This document shows, in pieces, positions 14,923 through 23,542 of a stretch of DNA of 37,282 bases. The notes under the pieces are model-generated. The model saw only the letters and a list, made by a program, of their open reading frames with translations. It was not told the origin of the DNA and made no database searches. Each line of letters begins with the position of its first letter. Positions within the stretch are counted from its first letter, which is position 1. The position numbers were made by a program, and so were the translations under genes. Origin of the DNA: UBA2108 sp002713215 (GTDB lineage Bacteria; Bacteroidota; Bacteroidia; Flavobacteriales_G; Salibacteraceae); NCBI GenBank assembly GCA_937891015.1, contig CALAPY010000097.1, positions 1 to 37,282 on the forward strand, given 5' to 3'.

Positions 14923-16379
14923 TGAAGGTATTATTTGCTAATTCGTATTTCTATCCATTGGATTCGAAACAGTGGAATAAGAAACAACCTTACCCACCAC
15001 TTGGAACATTAACTGCGGCTGCCTTCGCAAGAGAAAACGATCATACTGTTTCATTTGTCGATACCAATCTAATTGATGATCCCTCTAGTATTGAACCTCG
15101 GCTTCAACAGTCTAAACCTGATGTATTGGTCATTTACGATGACGGATTCAACTACCTGACCAAAATGTGTTTAACCGTTATGCGAGAAGCAGCATTCCAA
15201 ATGATCGCAATTGCCAAAAAGCATGACATTCCGGTTGCTATTTCCAGTTCCGATTCTACCGATCAAGGTCAGTTGTATTTGGAAAATGGTGCTGATTACA
15301 TTTTTCTTGGAGAAGCTGAAGAAACGCTCATAGAGTTATTGGATGCGTTGGATAAAGAATCTTCGGTTGAGTCGATCAAAGGGTTGATTTATAAGAAAGA
15401 AGAGCAAACAATAAATACAACCAGGCGATCGGTCCTTAAAGATCTTGATTCACTACCAATGGCCGCATGGGATTTGGTGGACTTCGATGCTTACCGGGAA
15501 ATATGGATGGAGGGTAACGGTTATTTTTCGCTAAACTTAGCAACCACCAGAGGCTGTCCATTTAAGTGCAACTGGTGTGCAAAGCCCATTTATGGCAACC
15601 GTTACAATTCCCGATCGCCGGAGAACGTGGTCAACGAAATTGAATTTCTCATTGGCAAAGCAAAACCGACACATTTCTGGATGTGCGATGATATTTTTGG
15701 ATTAAAGCCGGGATGGGTTCAGGAATTCAATAAACTGGTAACCCAAAAGAAACTACGATTTAAGTATACTATCCAGTCTAGGGTCGATCTGTTACTAAAA
15801 GAAGATACGATTGAGGCCTTGGCCAGATCAGGTGTGGATGAGGTTTGGGTTGGGGCAGAATCCGGGAGTCAAAAAATCCTCGATGCTATGGACAAAGGAA
15901 CCACCGTAGAACAAATAAAAGAGGCAACCAATTTATTGAAGCACAAGGGGGTAAAAGTCGCTTACTTTCTCCAGTTTGGTTACCCGAAGGAAACTCAGGA
16001 AGACATTCAAAAAACCATTGATATGGTATTGGAAATGATGCCTGATAATATTGGTGTATCCGTATCATATCCCTTGCCGGGAACTCCATTTTACGAACGA
16101 GTTAAATCGGAATTGGAAAACAAAGCAAACTGGAAGGACTCCGACGACCTGGATCTTATGTTCGAGAATACTTATTCCAACGAGTATTACCGAAAGCTCC
16201 AGCGCTACATTCATAAAATGTTGAGAAGAAAGCAGGGCCTTGAAAATGCAAAAAACATGTTATCACATCCAATGCATATGCTTTCCAACCTACGATCTGT
16301 TGTACTCTACCCATATTATGAATTATCAACCCAACTGGATAGGAGAGATTTGAAAAGAATGGAAAAGGAAGTTCTATGA
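14922..16379 (+). CDS. Radical SAM protein with N-terminal B12-binding-like domain (RS1)
   Basis: 485 aa. Residues ~1-145 have the Rossmann-like layout of B12-binding radical SAM proteins (PYPPLGTLTAAAFA, HTVSFVDTN, NGADYIFLGEAEETLIELL). The cobalamin His motif DxHxxG is absent, so any B12 would bind without His ligation. The radical SAM cluster motif is CPFKCNWC (C212, C216, C219), followed by PIYGNRYNSRSPENV, GAESGSQKILDAMDKG and YPLPGTPFY. Such enzymes use SAM and often cobalamin to methylate or rearrange unactivated carbons; the substrate is unknown. It is paralogous over its whole length to RS2 two genes downstream. The ATG at 14922 overlaps the upstream stop by one base, and the stop overlaps the methyltransferase start by four. 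Confidence 0.88.
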   Translation: MKVLFANSYFYPLDSKQWNKKQPYPPLGTLTAAAFARENDHTVSFVDTNLIDDPSSIEPRLQQSKPDVLVIYDDGFNYLTKMCLTVMREAAFQMIAIAKKHDIPVAISSSDSTDQGQLYLENGADYIFLGEAEETLIELLDALDKESSVESIKGLIYKKEEQTINTTRRSVLKDLDSLPMAAWDLVDFDAYREIWMEGNGYFSLNLATTRGCPFKCNWCAKPIYGNRYNSRSPENVVNEIEFLIGKAKPTHFWMCDDIFGLKPGWVQEFNKLVTQKKLRFKYTIQSRVDLLLKEDTIEALARSGVDEVWVGAESGSQKILDAMDKGTTVEQIKEATNLLKHKGVKVAYFLQFGYPKETQEDIQKTIDMVLEMMPDNIGVSVSYPLPGTPFYERVKSELENKANWKDSDDLDLMFENTYSNEYYRKLQRYIHKMLRRKQGLENAKNMLSHPMHMLSNLRSVVLYPYYELSTQLDRRDLKRMEKEVL

Positions 16380-17170
16380 GTTCTTTTGACGCTGCAGCCC
16401 AGAACTATGATTCCAATTTTTCATTTTCTGCGATTGGAAAATTACAAAGGCAATTGGTTTGGAACTACCTGGATATATCACTTCCAAAGAAACCACTGAG
16501 AATTCTTGAATTAAATGGCGGTACAGGGGAAGATGCCATTTGGTTGGCTCAAAAGGGTCATGAAGTAGTATGCACCGATGTTTCAATGGCCATGCTTGAA
16601 GTAGCAAAGTCAAAGGTTAGCAAGCTTCAGTTGAAGGGAAGCATTGACTTTCAAGTTCAGGATGTAAGAAGGTTGAACCTAATGCATACGGCAAAACCTT
16701 ATGACCTTGTATTTTCCAATTTTGCCGGACTAAACTGCGTTGACCACCATGACTTAAAAAATGCGCTTGTTAACGTTAAGAAACTGTTGACTCCGGAGGG
16801 GCGATTTATTGCTGTTTTCTTAGGTCGGTTTTGCTGGTGGGAAAGCTTCTACTTTTTTCTGAAAGGTAGATTTGACCAAGTGTTTAGACGAAACTCTAAT
16901 GGACCCGTAATTGCTGATGTTGATGGTGAGAAAGTCAATACCTGGTATTATAGCCCTCAGGAAATTGAAAGAATAACACTGGACATTTTTGAGCCTACGG
17001 AGATAATTCCGATTGCCACTTTTATTCCTCCTTCATATTTAGAATCGTATTTTCAATCTAGAGCCTGGTTGCTCCGGTTATTCAGCGAACTAGATAGCCT
17101 GATTGATAGGCTAAGCTTTGCTTCTAATTTTTCTGATCATTACCTCATGGATTTAAAGGTTAGAAAATGA
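16376..17170 (+). CDS. Class I SAM-dependent methyltransferase (MT1)
   Basis: 264 aa, Methyltransf_11/25 type. The SAM-binding motif I is ILELNGGTGEDAIWLA (N-terminal third), followed by VVCTDVSMAMLEVAK (motif II, acidic residue for the ribose) and DLVFSNFAGLNCVDH (motif IV). The C-terminal part (~145-264) is rich in aromatics (GRFCWWESFYFFLKGRF), which suggests a hydrophobic or membrane-adjacent substrate; this is inference. It overlaps both neighbours by 4 bases (ATGA at each end) and lies between the two paralogous radical SAM genes RS1 and RS2. It probably acts on the same molecule, at an O or N atom, as the radical SAM enzymes do not need a classical methyltransferase for C-methylation. 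Confidence 0.88.
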   Translation: MSSFDAAAQNYDSNFSFSAIGKLQRQLVWNYLDISLPKKPLRILELNGGTGEDAIWLAQKGHEVVCTDVSMAMLEVAKSKVSKLQLKGSIDFQVQDVRRLNLMHTAKPYDLVFSNFAGLNCVDHHDLKNALVNVKKLLTPEGRFIAVFLGRFCWWESFYFFLKGRFDQVFRRNSNGPVIADVDGEKVNTWYYSPQEIERITLDIFEPTEIIPIATFIPPSYLESYFQSRAWLLRLFSELDSLIDRLSFASNFSDHYLMDLKVRK

Positions 17171-18540
17171 AGATACTGTTAACCCATGGTTACTTTTTGG
17201 AGGAAGATGCTAAGGAAAAGTCCATTATGAGGCCTTACCCGACCTTAGGACTTCTTTATGTATCCGGTTATTTAAAGAATAAGGGAGTTGAGCATGATGT
17301 TTTTGATACAACTTTCTCTTCAACTGATTTACTGAGAAAACACATTAAGAATACACGGCCCAATGTCATCGCTTTTTATACCAATTTGATGACCAAGGTG
17401 AAGGTCATTGAATTTATCCGGTTTATCCGAAACAACGAGAATTTAAAAGAAACCAAAATTGTACTTGGTGGACCCGATATAACCTATAACAAAAACAATT
17501 ACCTAAAGACGGGAGCCGATTACCTGATAATAGGAGAGGGAGAAGAAACTTTTTGCGAACTGGTAACGGCCTTAAAATCCAATTCATCGGTTGGAGAAAT
17601 TGGTGGTCTGGCCTATATAGAAGAAGGGGAGCTTACGGTGAATGCTCCCAGGGTAAAAATGAAGGAATTGGAAAACTTACCGTTGCCCAATCGATCGGCT
17701 TACCCAATTCATAAATACTTGGAAACCTGGAAAACATATCACGGAGAAAGTGCTTTGAATATAAGTACTCAAAGGGGCTGCCCCTACACCTGTAAATGGT
17801 GTAGCACTGCCGTTTATGGTCAGAGCTACCGAAGGCGTTCAGCAATAAGTGTAGTCGAAGAACTGCAATTATTGATCAAAGAATATAATCCCGATACATT
17901 CTGGTTCGTTGATGACGTATTTACAGTAAGCCATAAGTGGTTGGAAGAATTCCATCAGGAAATTTTGGCATCCGGAATTAAAATAAAGTATGAGTGCATT
18001 ACCCGGGCTGAAAGAATGAACGATAAAGTCATTCAATGGCTGAAAGAAACCGGTTGTTTTCGGGTTTGGATTGGCGCTGAAAGCGGTTCTCAAAAGGTGA
18101 TTGACGCCATGGACAGAAGGGTGAAAGTAAGCCAGGTAAAGGACATGTTGATTCGCACCAAGGCAGCAGGCATAAGTACCGGAACTTTTATTATGGTAGG
18201 TTATCCCGGAGAAACACTTCAGGACATTCATACAACAGCCAGGTATTTAGAGAGCTCGCTGCCCGATTATTTTACAATAACCAAAAGCTACCCGATAAAG
18301 GGTACCCGACTCTACGATGACATCGAATCAGAGATTACCAAACAACCCGATTGGTTCACCTCTACCGATCGTGAAATAGATTTTAAGAGGCCTTATTCAG
18401 ACCGTTTTTATGACCTAGCCGTTCGCTATATTCATAATCGGGTACAGGTAAAGAGAAATGAACTTACCGGCCAACCCAATTGGAAGGCAAAGACAAAAGT
18501 TATGGTAAGCAAACTGGGGTTACAATTACTTGCGATTTAA
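17167..18540 (+). CDS. Radical SAM protein with N-terminal B12-binding-like domain (RS2)
   Basis: 457 aa, full-length paralogue of RS1. The B12-like part (~1-140) shows MRPYPTLGLLYVSGYL, ETKIVLGGPDITY and GADYLIIGEGEETFCELV, again with no DxHxxG histidine. The iron-sulfur motif is CPYTCKWC (C205, C209, C212), followed by VYGQSYRRRSAISVV, DTFWFVDDVFT, GAESGSQKVIDAMDRR and SYPIKGTRLYDDI. The tail after the radical SAM core aligns with that of RS1 (both have YIH near a basic end). Substrate unknown. Translation is coupled to MT1 by a 4-base overlap and RS3 follows after 3 bases. The pair may perform two successive modifications of one product. Confidence 0.88.
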   Translation: MKILLTHGYFLEEDAKEKSIMRPYPTLGLLYVSGYLKNKGVEHDVFDTTFSSTDLLRKHIKNTRPNVIAFYTNLMTKVKVIEFIRFIRNNENLKETKIVLGGPDITYNKNNYLKTGADYLIIGEGEETFCELVTALKSNSSVGEIGGLAYIEEGELTVNAPRVKMKELENLPLPNRSAYPIHKYLETWKTYHGESALNISTQRGCPYTCKWCSTAVYGQSYRRRSAISVVEELQLLIKEYNPDTFWFVDDVFTVSHKWLEEFHQEILASGIKIKYECITRAERMNDKVIQWLKETGCFRVWIGAESGSQKVIDAMDRRVKVSQVKDMLIRTKAAGISTGTFIMVGYPGETLQDIHTTARYLESSLPDYFTITKSYPIKGTRLYDDIESEITKQPDWFTSTDREIDFKRPYSDRFYDLAVRYIHNRVQVKRNELTGQPNWKAKTKVMVSKLGLQLLAI

Positions 18541-18543
18541 AAC

Positions 18544-19941
18544 TTGAGTAAGCAGCCCAAAATATTATTCCTGAACCCGCCGGGTAAAAAGATCTACATA
18601 AGGGACTACTACTGTTCTAAAGTGTCAAAGGCTTACTACCTTCCTCAACCCGTTGACTTGCTTATGCAAACGGCTCATTTTTCTGAAGAAGAGTTTGACC
18701 TAAAAGTGTTGGACTGCATTGCAGAAAAGTTAGAAACAAAGACGGCCCTCGCTCAAATTTCAACGTATTCTCCAGACTTCATTATAGGTCAAATTGGTTC
18801 TGTATCCCTTGAAGAAGATGCCCCATTTTATTACAACATTAAGAAGCAATTACCAGACGTTTCTATTCTTGCTTCCGGTGACGCATTGCTTGAAAATCAT
18901 GAGGAGTTGTTACAACAATGGCCTTGGCTTGATGCAATAATTACCAACTTTTTTAACGACGGATCACTCAAATGGATTACAGGTGATTTTACCAAGGCTT
19001 CCGGGATTGTGTTTAGAAATGAAAATGGAACAAAAACCAATGAGGCTACACGAATTTCTAACTATGAAATGGCTGTACCGAAACATCATTTGTTTGATAA
19101 ACGTGCCTATCGAATGCCGTTTGCCAATGCTCTTCCAATTGCTACCGTACTCACCAACTATGCGTGTCCGTATCCATGCACTTTCTGCATAATGTCCACA
19201 ATGCCGTATATGACACGGAGTGCTGAAAGCATAATCTCAGAATTGAAGGAAATTAAAGAGCTGGGGTACAAGTATATTTACTTCTCCGATCAGACTTTTT
19301 TCATGTCGAAGTTAGTTTCAAAGGCCGTACTAAAATGGATGATTGAATCGAATTTTGGAATAAAGTGGATGTGCTTTTCCAGGGTAGATGTATTAGGCGA
19401 AGAGGAAATTGGTTTGATGAAACAAGCAGGTTGCAACCTCATTATGTTTGGGGTTGAGTTTGCCGACGAGGACTACCTGATTAAATATAAGAAAAACTAT
19501 ACCCTGGAACAAATAAGAAATACATTTCAATTGACGGCTAAGGCCGGCATAAAGAGACTGGGAACATTTTTAATTGGTGTACCGGGGCAATCAAAAGATT
19601 CTATATTAAGAACCATTCAATTTGCCAAAGAGATTGATGCAGACTACGCCTCCTTTAATATAGCGGTTCCGAGATCCAACACTTCATTTAGGGAAGAGGC
19701 CATTGAAGCAGGAATAATTGATGAGTCGCTGAAAGTTATGGATCAATCGGGCGATGAGGTAACGATGGGGACTGGAATATTAAGCAAGCGAGAACTTCAG
19801 AAATTAAAATTGAGAGCTTATCGACTATTTTATTTTAGGCCGCACTATCTTATTAAAAGACTAATTTCAATTAACAGTTCTACCGAGTTCAAGGTTCATG
19901 TCAGAGAAGGGTGGCATATCTTCAAGGCTTTAATCTCTTAG
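18544..19941 (+). CDS. Radical SAM protein with degenerate B12-like N-terminal domain (RS3)
   Basis: 465 aa. It opens with KILFLNPPGKKIYIRDYYC and PQPVDLLMQTAHF, the form seen in B12-domain radical SAM proteins, but the rest of the N-terminal domain is divergent and has no DxHxxG. The cluster motif is CPYPCTFC (C208, C212, C215), then YIYFSDQTFF, GVEFADEDYLIKYKKNYT (in place of the GAESGS form of RS1/RS2) and FLIGVPGQSKDSI. It is therefore a different lineage from RS1 and RS2. The start is TTG (MSKQPK), 3 bases after the RS2 stop. It is the last gene of cassette A; only 11 bases separate its stop from that of the convergent SGNH gene. Confidence 0.86.
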   Translation: MSKQPKILFLNPPGKKIYIRDYYCSKVSKAYYLPQPVDLLMQTAHFSEEEFDLKVLDCIAEKLETKTALAQISTYSPDFIIGQIGSVSLEEDAPFYYNIKKQLPDVSILASGDALLENHEELLQQWPWLDAIITNFFNDGSLKWITGDFTKASGIVFRNENGTKTNEATRISNYEMAVPKHHLFDKRAYRMPFANALPIATVLTNYACPYPCTFCIMSTMPYMTRSAESIISELKEIKELGYKYIYFSDQTFFMSKLVSKAVLKWMIESNFGIKWMCFSRVDVLGEEEIGLMKQAGCNLIMFGVEFADEDYLIKYKKNYTLEQIRNTFQLTAKAGIKRLGTFLIGVPGQSKDSILRTIQFAKEIDADYASFNIAVPRSNTSFREEAIEAGIIDESLKVMDQSGDEVTMGTGILSKRELQKLKLRAYRLFYFRPHYLIKRLISINSSTEFKVHVREGWHIFKALIS

Positions 19942-19952
19942 CGGTATGTGAT

Positions 19953-21044
19953 TCACTCTACTGGAGTTTTAAGCCCAACCTTAAATTTGGAAGCTAATAT
20001 TTCAGCAATTTTTTGGTTTCCCTCTGGTGTATAATGGATAAAATCCCAGTAGTATTTACTGTCTTTAGGAAGTTCTGAAGCCAGATCTATAGCTGTAATC
20101 TGATTTTCTTTAGCCACCTGCAATGTAGAGGCATTGTATAACTGTAACACCTTCCACATTAGCCCTCCGTTTATATCGTTATATTTAAGTTCTTGCAAGT
20201 CAATATCTGTACTAGGGTCTAATCCGGGCCCAAACAAAGCTGGTTGTGTTATTAGTATAGGTCTTATGTTATTTGCTTTACACAGATCTATTAATTTTTG
20301 TAATCGCATTCGGAATTCTGGTAAGTATTTTTCTTGGTATTCCAGTTTTCTTTTTTCGTCTTCCTTTTCCATACGCAATTCACCTATTGCCCTAAGATCA
20401 AAGGCAAAATCATGGTTTAAATTCATTTGTTTTGCTTGGATAAATCTGAGTATATTAAGCCCCAATGCAACCACCTCACTTTTGTAGAGAATCGATTTTA
20501 TTTTTCCCATGGGGCTATTCAGTGAAGATGAGTCTTGAAGAATAAATGTGTCTTCCACATCCCGTTCTACATCATTAATTCCAATTAAAAATAGAATCAC
20601 ATCTGGTTTGAATCTAATAAGATACTCTTCCATTAGTTTAATATGCCCAAAGGTCGAATGACCCGTGAACCCAGCATTATTTAGCCAGAGATTAGGGGTA
20701 GTGCTTTTAAGTTTTTCACCCAATAAAAAAGACCAAGTCATTTTATCTGGGCTATACATACATCGGGTAGTACTTCCGCCAACCGTTAGCACTTTAATTG
20801 AATGCAGAGAAGTTAATTCCGGTCCACGAAAACCAAGTGAATTTCCGTTTACTTGAATACGAGCAGGTAATTTGGAGTTGACATTATTCTTAAATTCGAT
20901 TTTATAGTTAGCTCTTAAAACAACCTTATCGCCTTTAATAGTTGCTGGTAATGGGTTGTAAATTCTTAACCCCAATTCAAGAATAAAAAAGGAAAAAACC
21001 AATCCAATAAGGACAGCGGACAAATTCTTCAACTTATTTTTCAA
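19953..21044 (-). CDS. SGNH/GDSL-type hydrolase, membrane-anchored (SGNH1)
   Basis: 363 aa. An N-terminal signal anchor (about 8-25) would place the domain outside the cytoplasm. SGNH blocks: VLTVGGSTTRC with nucleophile Ser91 (GGST replaces the classical GDS), NNAGFTGHS (block II Gly), LIGINDVERD with Asn157, and DFIHYTPEGN with Asp334 and His337. The catalytic set is therefore complete. Such proteins act as esterases or O-acyl transferases on glycans; inside this locus, acetyl addition to or removal from the polymer is plausible but unproven. The start is TTG (MKNKLK); the nearby ATG is out of frame and meets a stop after two codons. It is a single-gene unit between cassettes A and C. Confidence 0.85.
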   Translation of the reverse strand: MKNKLKNLSAVLIGLVFSFFILELGLRIYNPLPATIKGDKVVLRANYKIEFKNNVNSKLPARIQVNGNSLGFRGPELTSLHSIKVLTVGGSTTRCMYSPDKMTWSFLLGEKLKSTTPNLWLNNAGFTGHSTFGHIKLMEEYLIRFKPDVILFLIGINDVERDVEDTFILQDSSSLNSPMGKIKSILYKSEVVALGLNILRFIQAKQMNLNHDFAFDLRAIGELRMEKEDEKRKLEYQEKYLPEFRMRLQKLIDLCKANNIRPILITQPALFGPGLDPSTDIDLQELKYNDINGGLMWKVLQLYNASTLQVAKENQITAIDLASELPKDSKYYWDFIHYTPEGNQKIAEILASKFKVGLKTPVE

Positions 21045-21066
21045 GACATTCTTTGAATCGAAATCA

Positions 21067-21074
21067 CGAAGATA
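21067..21074 (-). promoter_or_regulatory. Possible -7 promoter element of SGNH1
   Basis: The minus strand reads TATCTTCG, one mismatch from TAnnTTTG, 22 bases before the TTG start. A TTTC stands about 19 bases further upstream. It shares the ~100-base divergent region with the cassette C promoter. Confidence 0.3.
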
Positions 21075-21117
21075 AGTCTTAGATGTTGTTAACGAAATGA
21101 TGGGTCACTTGAAACAA

Positions 21118-21125
21118 TATCTTTG
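21118..21125 (+). promoter_or_regulatory. Putative -7 promoter element of cassette C
   Basis: TATCTTTG is an exact TAnnTTTG match, 19 bases before the ATG at 21145. No TTTG box is visible at the usual upstream distance. It would drive the five genes from the GT87-like transferase to 27372. Confidence 0.45.
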
Positions 21126-21144
21126 GGCGATTCGGATTATTTAA

Positions 21145-22383
21145 ATGTATAAAGTTAAATACGTCTTCTTGTTATTGTGGCTTCTATTGTGTTTCACATT
21201 TATCACGATTAAAGGGATCATTCCCGGATGGCAGGAAGGAAGGTCAGACTTTTCCAATTATTATGCGTCTTCTGTTTTGATATCCCGTTCAATCACTGAC
21301 TTTTCGTTTTACAATGATTCAGAGTTTAATCAAAAAGCAATTGAAAACGGTGTAGAACATGGGGCTAAGTTTACTCCTTTTCCACCAGTTACATCCTACT
21401 TAATGCTTCCATTAAGTGGGTTCACGGAATTAACTGCGAAACGCATTTGGATGATGCTAAATGTCTTGTTTTTAGCCTTGTTGGTGGTTCTGTTGAAACG
21501 ATTGATTCAGTTTTCCTGGCTAAATACCCTATTACTCACTAGTCTGTTTTGCATTCCGCTGGCATCCAATTTCAGACTTGGGCAAACCTACCTGATGTTC
21601 ACCACCATGTTGTTAGTCGCTATGCTCATTCTTAAAGAAGGCAGGTGGAAGGGGGCTGGGGCATTAATTGGATTGGCTGTGGCTTTAAAATATTTTCCAC
21701 TAGTCTATCTGCTTTACGGCAACAGAAAAACAATGATAAAGACCAGCCTGATGGCCTTCCTTGTTGGATTGTTACTCTGGGTTTCGCCGGTTATTTTTCA
21801 AGGGGTAGGCATTTACCAGGATTTCTTCCAACATTTGTCAGAACATCTACAAGGCAATATTCAGGGCCAGGGGCAGCACTCATTTAATTATCAATCAATG
21901 GATGCGCTTTTAGCTAATCTTTTTGTTGCCGATAGTAATTTTAATGCTGCACCAGTTATTAATTTGCCTGGTTTAAAACCCATTTTTAAAGCAGGCTTTG
22001 TTCTTGGGATATTGGCCATAATTGCCGTTTTGTGGTCCAGAAAAAAAAGTGATCATGAGCATTCCTTTGTTTTACCGTCCATTGTGATTTTAGGGCTTTC
22101 GGCCTTGCTTCCAGTAACTGCAACCTATCATTTTTTATTTTTAATTCCACCCGTTTCAATCCTGCTATTATGGATTCGAATTCGTTTTGGTGAAGGGAAT
22201 TTACTGCTCGCTATGGCGATACTTGCAGTGTTAACTTTTAACCTTTTGCCTCACCATATTCCGACTATACCCGGTTCTAAAGTAATTAATACACTTGTTC
22301 ATTTTCCAAGGTTGTACGGCTTAATCGGTTTGTTTTTAACCTTTTCTTTGTTGTTCTACAGGACTAGTAAAAGTAATGGCTAA
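21145..22383 (+). CDS. GT87-like (DUF2029) multi-pass glycosyltransferase
   Basis: 412 aa with roughly ten hydrophobic segments. After the first helix comes GWQEGRSDFSNYYASSV, the GT-C style first external loop with an acidic residue (Asp35) where GT87 enzymes such as mycobacterial PimE carry their catalytic Asp. FRLGQTYLMFTTMLL and VALKYFPLVYLLYG are further GT87-like signatures. These enzymes use polyprenyl-phosphate sugars to glycosylate a substrate on the outer face of the inner membrane. It therefore fits a step after flipping in this glycan locus. It is first in cassette C and overlaps the lipoprotein gene by 8 bases. The family call is good; the sugar and acceptor are unknown. Confidence 0.82.
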   Translation: MYKVKYVFLLLWLLLCFTFITIKGIIPGWQEGRSDFSNYYASSVLISRSITDFSFYNDSEFNQKAIENGVEHGAKFTPFPPVTSYLMLPLSGFTELTAKRIWMMLNVLFLALLVVLLKRLIQFSWLNTLLLTSLFCIPLASNFRLGQTYLMFTTMLLVAMLILKEGRWKGAGALIGLAVALKYFPLVYLLYGNRKTMIKTSLMAFLVGLLLWVSPVIFQGVGIYQDFFQHLSEHLQGNIQGQGQHSFNYQSMDALLANLFVADSNFNAAPVINLPGLKPIFKAGFVLGILAIIAVLWSRKKSDHEHSFVLPSIVILGLSALLPVTATYHFLFLIPPVSILLLWIRIRFGEGNLLLAMAILAVLTFNLLPHHIPTIPGSKVINTLVHFPRLYGLIGLFLTFSLLFYRTSKSNG

Positions 22384-23542
22384 GCGATCTTTCCTACAGA
22401 TAACGACACTTTTTGTGCTTATAACGATTTTGTTCGAAGCTTGTAAGAAAGAAACCCTTTACGTAAGTGAAGTGGAAGATTCAACTTCAGAACTTGCCCT
22501 TATTTGGTACCAGAACGACATGGAAACCAAAAATGATTTTGAAGTTGGTTTGCGGTGGTGCTTTTCGTTTTTAGGTGCAGAACTTTCAACAGGTTCATGG
22601 GAGAACGGTACAAGATGGGAGGATAATAAATTGCATGTTGATTTTTCCCAAATGGGATTTAACCAAATAGCGTTAGAGCAGATTACAAAGTTGAATTCCT
22701 TATTCAAAGAATCAGGTGAGTTTGAGCTGAAGCAAGGGATAGACGGTGGTAGGTGGGTGGCCGCTACTTTCAATACCACCAACCATTATTACAAAATTGT
22801 GGGTATACCCGATCGATTTGATTTATACAAAAAGGGTAGGTCTTATTTAGATAGTTCTGTGGCGGTTATTAACTCGGGGGTGGCATTTGGAAATCGAATT
22901 ATTCAGCTACCAGTTGTTAATGCAGGTAGCCACAATCAATCCTATATAGCAAGTGAGCTTTCCGGGTCTATTGAGCAGGGTACACATTCCATCAAAGAAT
23001 TTGAAGTTATGGATATTATGCCCAATGGTCAGCCCAGGTTTGGGGTATATGATTCCCAGGGAAGGAGAATTTCGGGAGCAAATAATATCCTTTCCAATGG
23101 AGGTAAGCCATCAAAATGTTTGTGGTGTCATGAAACTAATATCCAACCTTCTTTTTTGCAAAGTCCTAAGGTAAGTGGGTACTTAACAACGGATGACTTT
23201 AATTCTTCGGTTAAGGCTGCAATGCAATCGTTGACATTATATAGAACTTCGTTGAACGGCGAAATTGACTTTACTGATGCTAAGGCCCATGAGCACCTCG
23301 AGAAGCTGTATATAAGGTATTATCAACCTTCACTAAAAAGGCTAGCCCAAGAAATGGGAGTTTCTCAAGTTCAGGCTAAACAAAAATTATTGTCCTATAA
23401 AGCTCAACTGCATGAAGAGTTTCCGGAAATGGGGCGATTGTATATCAGAAATGAGGTTCAGACTTTATTGGAATTTAGTACGGTTAGAACAGCCGTTGGA
23501 AGTAGAGAAACCGAAATAGTAAGCATTGATTTGCTGCCATGA
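22376..23542 (+). CDS. Lipoprotein with a single CxxCH motif, unknown function
   Basis: 388 aa. The signal ends in LFEAC (C23), so it should be anchored outside the cytoplasm. I do not recognise the main body (30-240). Residues 248-252 are CLWCH, a c-type haem attachment form, followed by ETNIQPSF; there is only one such motif. The tail (~265-388) is helical and charged. A Met that could be the distal haem ligand cannot be identified by eye. It is translationally coupled on both sides (8-base overlap upstream, 4-base ATGA overlap downstream with the flippase), so it is an integral part of cassette C. Possible roles are redox support for an extracytoplasmic step or a structural factor; both are guesses. 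Confidence 0.7.
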   Translation: MAKRSFLQITTLFVLITILFEACKKETLYVSEVEDSTSELALIWYQNDMETKNDFEVGLRWCFSFLGAELSTGSWENGTRWEDNKLHVDFSQMGFNQIALEQITKLNSLFKESGEFELKQGIDGGRWVAATFNTTNHYYKIVGIPDRFDLYKKGRSYLDSSVAVINSGVAFGNRIIQLPVVNAGSHNQSYIASELSGSIEQGTHSIKEFEVMDIMPNGQPRFGVYDSQGRRISGANNILSNGGKPSKCLWCHETNIQPSFLQSPKVSGYLTTDDFNSSVKAAMQSLTLYRTSLNGEIDFTDAKAHEHLEKLYIRYYQPSLKRLAQEMGVSQVQAKQKLLSYKAQLHEEFPEMGRLYIRNEVQTLLEFSTVRTAVGSRETEIVSIDLLP

